Positions 15,543-19,967 of a stretch of 19,967 bases of DNA are shown here, in pieces. This stretch comes from Spirochaetia bacterium (lineage in GTDB: Bacteria; Spirochaetota; Spirochaetia; PWKH01), in contig SKXS01000140.1 of NCBI GenBank assembly GCA_007128345.1, positions 1 to 19,967 on the forward strand. The letters run 5' to 3'. The position numbers and the translations under genes are program-made. A model generated the notes under the pieces. The model ran no database searches. It was not told where the DNA came from and was given only the letters and a program-made list of their open reading frames with translations. How positions within the stretch are numbered: position 1 is the first letter of the stretch; every line of letters starts with the position of its first letter.

Positions 15543-17067
15543 AAGACGCCTGGAACGCTCAAGCCTCCTGGTCATGTCCATGACCCTGCTCTCCAGGATG
15601 ATCGGGCTGATACGCATACGCATCCTTGCCTCCTACCTCGGCGCATCAGTGCAGGGCGACATTCTCTACTTCACCCTGCAGATTCCCAACAACTTCCGCA
15701 AGATACTCGCCGAAGGGGCCTTCACATCGGCATATATTCCCGAACTCGCACGCATCCGGGCAGAACATCCTGAAAGTGAAGCATCCTTTATCCTCACAAT
15801 CTTTACGGTGCTTGCCGCGGTGACCGTCTTGCCCGTACTGCTGCTTACCGCGGGAGGAACATTCATTATATCGCTGTGGTCCAATTTTGATGCGCACCTG
15901 ATCAGCAATACCGGGGCAGTCCTCTCCGCAGTATTCGCACTCTATCTGGCGGGGATCATGCTTACCGCATTTTTATCAGACAGCTCGCATGTACGCGGCC
16001 GATTCCTCATACCGTCTCTTGCGCCTTTGGTTCTCTCGATATCTGTGATTCTCTGGACTGTCCTCGGATACCGCAGGATGGGGGTCTCAGCGGCAGCCTG
16101 GGGGTTTGCGGCAGGGGCGCTTGCAGGCGCAGTATTGATCGCGGTAAGCCTCTACAGACTCCGGGGGTGCGTCAGGGGAGCCTGTCAGCTGTCGCTTAAG
16201 CTTGCCGCGCCGTGTCTGCGTCATTGGGGCATACTTACCGTGATGAGCCTCATGTTCTTTGCCGACCAGCAGGTATCGTACTACCTTGCCTCAGCACTGG
16301 AACCTGGAAGTGTCATTGTGTTCAGCAATGCTGTGATCATATGGCAGCTTCCCTTCGGGATCTGCGTCGCATCGATCATCACAGTGATGTATCCCCATCT
16401 TGCCCGGTCCGCATCGTACGGTGAATCGTATAGACTGTCAGCGGAGACCCTCCGGACAGCACAGTACATCCTTGCAGGCATGGTGCCGGCCATGATCTTC
16501 CTCTTTTTCTTCTCCGGCGAAGTGTCCGCATTCATCCTTCTTTCGGGCAACTACACCGAAGAGGCTGTGCAGCGTACCTCCCTGCTGCTGCGGTATTTTG
16601 CGCCGGGGGCAGTCTTCCTTGCCATGGTGCAGCTTGGGTTCCGTGTTCTCTATATATCCCGGGCATGGAAGAGGGCCGTCATCCTGACCATGGCAGTTAC
16701 GCTGACTGATATTATACTTTCAGTTACTTTGGTACGCACACCGCTGGGGCTTAACGGCCTGGCTCTGGCATTTACCCTGGCTAACGCAGCAGCCGCAGCT
16801 GTCTTGACCGTCATGGCCCTTCAAAGAGGCGGCAGTACGACATACCTGAAGCCGCTGGCGGTGAGCACCTTGGTCTTTTTCCTCTGGTGTGCGGTTCTCA
16901 AGATATGCTTAGCTCCCCTGGAGCTCTTTACCGTGATGTCCTATCCAGTATCGGCAGCCGTAACCGCGGCTTCAGGCACTTCTTCAGCCGCGGTTATGGT
17001 GATGCTCTACAGGAAGTTCAACATTCCTCTGTTCAGCCTGCGGAAGTTCAGAAATCGGCCTTCCTGA
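15514..17067 (+). CDS. murJ: Lipid II flippase MurJ (MviN)
   Basis: MurJ moves lipid II across the inner membrane for peptidoglycan synthesis. From the TTG at 15514 it is 517 aa, the usual length, and strongly hydrophobic, fitting about 14 membrane segments. The N-terminal signature is complete: SR (Arg28), Arg34, Asp49, PNNFR (Asn59, Arg62) and AEGAF (Glu67). As I recall the E. coli protein, these align without gaps at a constant +10 offset to its Arg18, Arg24, Asp39, Asn49, Arg52 and Glu57. In the TM8 region the E. coli Asp269-Arg270 and Glu273 align with Val274-Ile275 and Gln278, so the central charged cluster appears lost there. It overlaps tgt by 29 nt and its end overlaps the convergent greA by 20 bp. 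An open frame exists upstream to 15328, but it runs inside tgt and lacks a good ribosome binding site. Confidence 0.93.
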   Translation: MTPTHAAKTERRLERSSLLVMSMTLLSRMIGLIRIRILASYLGASVQGDILYFTLQIPNNFRKILAEGAFTSAYIPELARIRAEHPESEASFILTIFTVLAAVTVLPVLLLTAGGTFIISLWSNFDAHLISNTGAVLSAVFALYLAGIMLTAFLSDSSHVRGRFLIPSLAPLVLSISVILWTVLGYRRMGVSAAAWGFAAGALAGAVLIAVSLYRLRGCVRGACQLSLKLAAPCLRHWGILTVMSLMFFADQQVSYYLASALEPGSVIVFSNAVIIWQLPFGICVASIITVMYPHLARSASYGESYRLSAETLRTAQYILAGMVPAMIFLFFFSGEVSAFILLSGNYTEEAVQRTSLLLRYFAPGAVFLAMVQLGFRVLYISRAWKRAVILTMAVTLTDIILSVTLVRTPLGLNGLALAFTLANAAAAAVLTVMALQRGGSTTYLKPLAVSTLVFFLWCAVLKICLAPLELFTVMSYPVSAAVTAASGTSSAAVMVMLYRKFNIPLFSLRKFRNRPS

Positions 17068-19723
17068 TATCATTCACCACGTAGTCGTACTCATTGTCGT
17101 TGATCATGAAGGAGAACTCCTCGCCGATGGTGTGGTTGAGCAGTTTTGCTCCAAAGGGAGACAGATATGATATTACCTGCTTGGAGGGATCGGACTCCCA
17201 CGGTCCAAGTATGGTGTAGGTTTCTGTGGTATTGTTCTTCTTGTTAAACAGATCGACCTTGGTACCGAAGGAGACCTTTGATTCATCGAGCTGTGAAGGA
17301 TCAAAGATAACCGCCCGGTCAATTTCCGTCTTGATCTTATTGGCCGTGATGTTGAGCATCTCCTGCCTCTCCTTGCCGGCCTTGTATTCAGCATTCTCCC
17401 TGAGGTCTCCGAGTTCCCTGGCCGCGCCTATCTCACGGGAGTTCTCTGGAATCTCAACCTCGAGGATTCGCCTGAGCTCCTCCTGCTTTGCGTAGTAGCT
17501 CTTCTCCGTAACGATCAGACCGCCGGAAATAGTTTCAGCCTTTTCATCTTCACCGATAAACTTGAAGTCGGGAAAGCGCTCCTTGATCAGATGTTTGAGC
17601 TCGATTTTCTTTGAGGGGTCCACATCTTCAATATCCTTCATGAGGCTGTAGATGCGGTTCACCGAATCAGCCTCATGCTCATGCACGTATTTTGCAAGAA
17701 CCCCTTCATCGAAGAGGATGCCGAGAATAGTCCGGTTCAGCTTCCTGCTTGAAGTTACGTCCTTCTTGTTGCTTATGTTCCTGAAGGTGATGTCAAGCAG
17801 GTGGAGGAGGGCAAGGAGCACCTTCTCCCCGGGTATGCCGCGTTCAACCCATATAGGAAGGGCATAACTCTTCACCAGCCAGGTGAATACTTCAGGACGG
17901 TCCTTGTAGGAATCATAGGCATTCTGGAATATGGTTTTAATGTACGGTTTTCCGTCCTTTGTATCCAGCTCATCTATGATGTGCATGGTGAGAAAATGGG
18001 GAAAGAGCACTGCAAAGTGGTCCCTCCAGTCAGAATAATCATGCTTGATCTCACTGAGAAAATCCTTCCTGAGGTCGCTGTCTTCAATCTGCTGGAATAT
18101 GGATATCATCTCGTTCTGTGTATGAAACACCTGGTTAAACTGCATCTCCTGGGTCTTCCTGAGAAACCGGTACTGTCTGGAGAACCGCTTGATGAGCAGG
18201 TAGCTCGATACCACATGGTCATTGATTGAAGCATAGCTCGAAGCGATGGTATGGAAGTAGTTGAACATCTCCTCAAAGTATGCGGAATCAGGATCGCTGT
18301 TTGCCAGAAATTCCTTGATGATCTTTACCCGCTGGTAGAAGTGCTTTTCTGACTTGAAGAAGTGCAGCATCTTCTCTTCGTAGGATATCGGAGTCTCCCG
18401 GACGACAAACTCATCCGACTGTTCAGGATTGGTCCCGAACAACGGGTCTGTTTTGACGATCCTCTTGGCTTCATTGTTCCAGGCAGTCCACTCGCTCTTC
18501 GTAAGGACTGAAGGAACCAGTTCTTTCTTGATAATACGGAAACTGATGGAATTACCGAAACTCTTTATAACAGTCCTCAGCGCCCAGGGTATGTCCTGCT
18601 TGACCTTCTCCCGGAGCTTCTCCCTGGGTATCACGCTTTTGAGCACCCAGATATGGGACTTGTCAAGCACTGTCAGGGCATTGACCGCCATCTTCAGGGA
18701 CATGGAGTGCCCGCGCTTTTTCGTGAAGTCAATGGTCACCTGCTCCCCGCGGATCGTGCTGATTCTGCCGATCCCCCACGACTTGTGGAATACAAAATTA
18801 CCTGCATCGAGTGAGATATGCTTCTCAAAGTAGGAAATCGCTTCTTCCACATTACGGTAGCTCTGCAGAAGGTTTGATTCGTTGATGTAGTCCTCAAGCT
18901 TGCTGTGGTCTTTGTACTTCTCACGGTAGCAGGAGATGAGTTCTGTACGGGCATCAACAGACCTGGGATCCCCATGGAGGTACAGCTTGATGAGTTCAAT
19001 GGCCTTATCCCAGTTTTCATCACTCTTGTAAATCAGGTAGAGCTCAAAAAGCAGTTGGTTCGCCCGGTCATTGGAGAGGGCAGAGGCAACCTTGGAGAAG
19101 ATCTGCATAAAGAATTCGTACTCATGGGGGATCTTCTTGAGCAGGTTGTCCCAAATATCCTTGATCTGGTTAAAGTTACGGTAGGAAATGTAGCGGTAGA
19201 GCGCTTTCTTGAAAAACTGGACGGACTTCTCATCATCACCTTGTTTTTCATAGTATTCGGCCAGTTGTCTGACGATATCGGTCTCTTCATAATCCACCTT
19301 CACCAGCCGTTCCCATATCTCATACTTCTTTTCCTCTTCACCCATGCTTATATAACAGTCTGCCAGGAGGCGCAGCACCACCATATTCTCCCCGTATTCG
19401 AGGACCTGCAGCGAGAGGTACTCCACAATCTTCCATTTCCTGTTGTCGGAAAAGAGGGTGATGAGCTGGATGAGATGGGTGTCGTCAATCAGCCGTTTCT
19501 TAAGTGAGATAATCCCGGAAATATACAGCGCAATGATACTGTTCTTTGTATGCACCAGGTGCTCATCGCAGAGGCTCTTCAGTTCACCAAGGTCCTCCTT
19601 GGATGCTCCCTCCAGGTAGCTGTCAAGCTCCTCAAAGTTGCTGATTGAATAGCTGTTGATAGCCGCCCTGGTCCATTTTTCTTCATTGAGCAGTTCCGAT
19701 AACTTTTCTGACGTAATTCCCAT
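17048..19723 (-). CDS. greA: Giant spirochaetal GreA: TPR-like N-terminal region fused to GreA elongation factor
   Basis: The last 154 residues (738-891) are a complete GreA, the factor that enters the RNA polymerase secondary channel and stimulates cleavage of backtracked RNA. The coiled-coil tip reads ARELGDLRENAEYKAG with catalytic Asp773 and Glu776, and the FKBP-like domain ends with SPFGAKLLNHTIGEEF. Ahead of it lie about 735 residues absent from ordinary 158-aa GreA. These are helical TPR-like repeats (about 110-290), a short beta-rich segment with HKSWGIGRI (about 306-352), and further helical sequence. Long GreA proteins of this kind are known in Borrelia and Treponema. The start at 19723 has AAGGTGG 7 nt upstream (19731-19737). 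An upstream in-frame ATG at 19807 would add 28 low-complexity residues and is less likely. The gene runs opposite to the operon and overlaps murJ at the 3' ends. Confidence 0.94.
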   Translation of the reverse strand: MGITSEKLSELLNEEKWTRAAINSYSISNFEELDSYLEGASKEDLGELKSLCDEHLVHTKNSIIALYISGIISLKKRLIDDTHLIQLITLFSDNRKWKIVEYLSLQVLEYGENMVVLRLLADCYISMGEEEKKYEIWERLVKVDYEETDIVRQLAEYYEKQGDDEKSVQFFKKALYRYISYRNFNQIKDIWDNLLKKIPHEYEFFMQIFSKVASALSNDRANQLLFELYLIYKSDENWDKAIELIKLYLHGDPRSVDARTELISCYREKYKDHSKLEDYINESNLLQSYRNVEEAISYFEKHISLDAGNFVFHKSWGIGRISTIRGEQVTIDFTKKRGHSMSLKMAVNALTVLDKSHIWVLKSVIPREKLREKVKQDIPWALRTVIKSFGNSISFRIIKKELVPSVLTKSEWTAWNNEAKRIVKTDPLFGTNPEQSDEFVVRETPISYEEKMLHFFKSEKHFYQRVKIIKEFLANSDPDSAYFEEMFNYFHTIASSYASINDHVVSSYLLIKRFSRQYRFLRKTQEMQFNQVFHTQNEMISIFQQIEDSDLRKDFLSEIKHDYSDWRDHFAVLFPHFLTMHIIDELDTKDGKPYIKTIFQNAYDSYKDRPEVFTWLVKSYALPIWVERGIPGEKVLLALLHLLDITFRNISNKKDVTSSRKLNRTILGILFDEGVLAKYVHEHEADSVNRIYSLMKDIEDVDPSKKIELKHLIKERFPDFKFIGEDEKAETISGGLIVTEKSYYAKQEELRRILEVEIPENSREIGAARELGDLRENAEYKAGKERQEMLNITANKIKTEIDRAVIFDPSQLDESKVSFGTKVDLFNKKNNTTETYTILGPWESDPSKQVISYLSPFGAKLLNHTIGEEFSFMINDNEYDYVVNDIRKADF

Positions 19724-19803
19724 AGATTTTCCACCTTCATTGGTACCCCGGTGAGTTTTTTTATGCAGAGATATCATGTCTCCTGCATTCCCGCGGGTAC
19801 TGG

Positions 19804-19866
19804 TCATCTCTGTAGCATATTAATTGACTGACAACCTGCTGATTGATGCACACCTGTAAAGTACAT
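19804..19866 (-). CDS. Possible 20-codon leader ORF upstream of greA
   Basis: An ATG at 19866 preceded by TAAGGAG (19877-19871, 4 nt spacing) opens a frame encoding MYFTGVHQSAGCQSINMLQR and ending in TGA. That stop overlaps, as ATGA, an ATG at 19807 that is in frame with greA. The Shine-Dalgarno match is strong and the coupling geometry neat. Against it, the best promoter nearby would start transcription within this ribosome binding site, and the peptide has no attenuation-type codon run. It may be chance. Confidence 0.3.
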   Translation of the reverse strand: MYFTGVHQSAGCQSINMLQR

Positions 19867-19878
19867 CCTTCTCCTTAT

Positions 19879-19907
19879 AACATACATACATAATGGAAAT
19901 CTTTCAA
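19879..19907 (-). promoter_or_regulatory. Candidate sigma70-type promoter of greA
   Basis: On the minus strand, TTGAAA (19907-19902) is followed by 17 bp and TATGTT (19884-19879). The -35 box matches 5 of 6 consensus bases and the -10 box 4 of 6. Transcription would start near 19872 and give a leader of about 150 nt. The remaining sequence from 19724 to the window edge contains no convincing gene on either strand. Confidence 0.4.
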
Positions 19908-19920
19908 TATTCCTTTTTCA

Positions 19921-19936
19921 CTTTCAGGCATAAAAG
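19921..19936 (-). promoter_or_regulatory. Copy of the nusA-upstream motif in front of greA
   Basis: Read toward greA, this is CTTTTATGCCTGAAAG. It matches 14 of 16 positions of the repeated motif at 2548-2563 and 2574-2589 and keeps the CTTT-N8-AAAG dyad with the TATGCC core. It ends 13 bp upstream of the proposed greA -35 box, in the same orientation relative to its gene as the copies before rimP. A shared regulator site is an inference. Confidence 0.45.
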
Positions 19937-19967
19937 TGCATCATTCACATGAAGCCCGCATATTGGA

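Noticed and set aside
2673..19769. Exact 14-nt match TTTTTTTATGCAGA at 2673-2686 and 19756-19769
   Set aside because: Exact 14-mers shared between two places are expected by chance when all pairs in 20 kb are considered, the match is half a T-run, and the orientations relative to the genes differ.
19763..19786. Inverted repeat GAGA/TCTC with flanking GCA/TGC in the greA leader
   Set aside because: Only 4 bp plus a bulged extension; read toward greA it is followed by an A-run, not a T-run, so it is not a terminator for that strand.
19724..19807. ATG at 19807 as the start of a 919-aa GreA
   Set aside because: The 28 added residues are low-complexity and the ATG at 19723 has its own AAGGTGG site; kept only as an alternative tied to the leader ORF.

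Overview
The window looks like chromosomal DNA of a moderately GC-rich spirochaete (Spirochaetota). Three things point there. The gene order mutS / rimP-nusA-infB-rbfA-truB-ribF-rpsO-pnp / lptFG-like permeases / tgt / murJ closely resembles, as I recall it, the Borrelia burgdorferi BB0797-BB0810 region. The GreA is a giant protein of about 890 aa with a TPR-like N-terminal part, a form I know from Borrelia and Treponema. The individual proteins have a spirochaetal flavour. Genus cannot be assigned from the sequence alone.

Layout. (1) 1-2505: mutS, cut at its 5' end by the window edge. (2) 2506-2708: a regulatory intergenic region with a perfect 23-bp direct repeat (period 26), an extended -10 sigma70-type promoter, and an intrinsic terminator lying between that promoter and rimP. 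(3) 2709-17067: thirteen co-directional genes with gaps of 14 nt or less, or with overlaps: rimP, nusA, infB, rbfA, truB, ribF, rpsO, pnp, dut, lptF, lptG, tgt, murJ. No terminator is visible in any junction, so this may be one very long operon. The first part makes and matures the 30S subunit and controls transcription elongation and RNA decay. The second part handles dUTP, lipid export, queuosine in tRNA and lipid II flipping. (4) 17048-19723 on the minus strand: giant greA, convergent with murJ and overlapping its end by 20 bp. (5) 19724-19967: the upstream region of greA, with a candidate promoter, a possible 20-codon leader ORF, and a motif shared with the nusA upstream region.

Most of the window is ordinary housekeeping sequence; I see no mobile element, CRISPR array, tRNA/rRNA gene or defence system. 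The observations most worth following are regulatory or architectural. A 16-nt dyad-like motif (CTTTTATGCC-YR-AAAG) occurs twice in front of the nusA operon promoter and once, in the same gene-relative orientation, in front of greA. A promoter-proximal terminator suggests attenuation of an operon that itself encodes the termination factor NusA. NusA carries an acidic linker plus a C-terminal four-cysteine zinc ribbon. RibF seems to lack a recognisable riboflavin-kinase signature. MurJ lacks the charged TM8 residues known from E. coli. All homology statements rest on reading motifs by eye; no searches were run.
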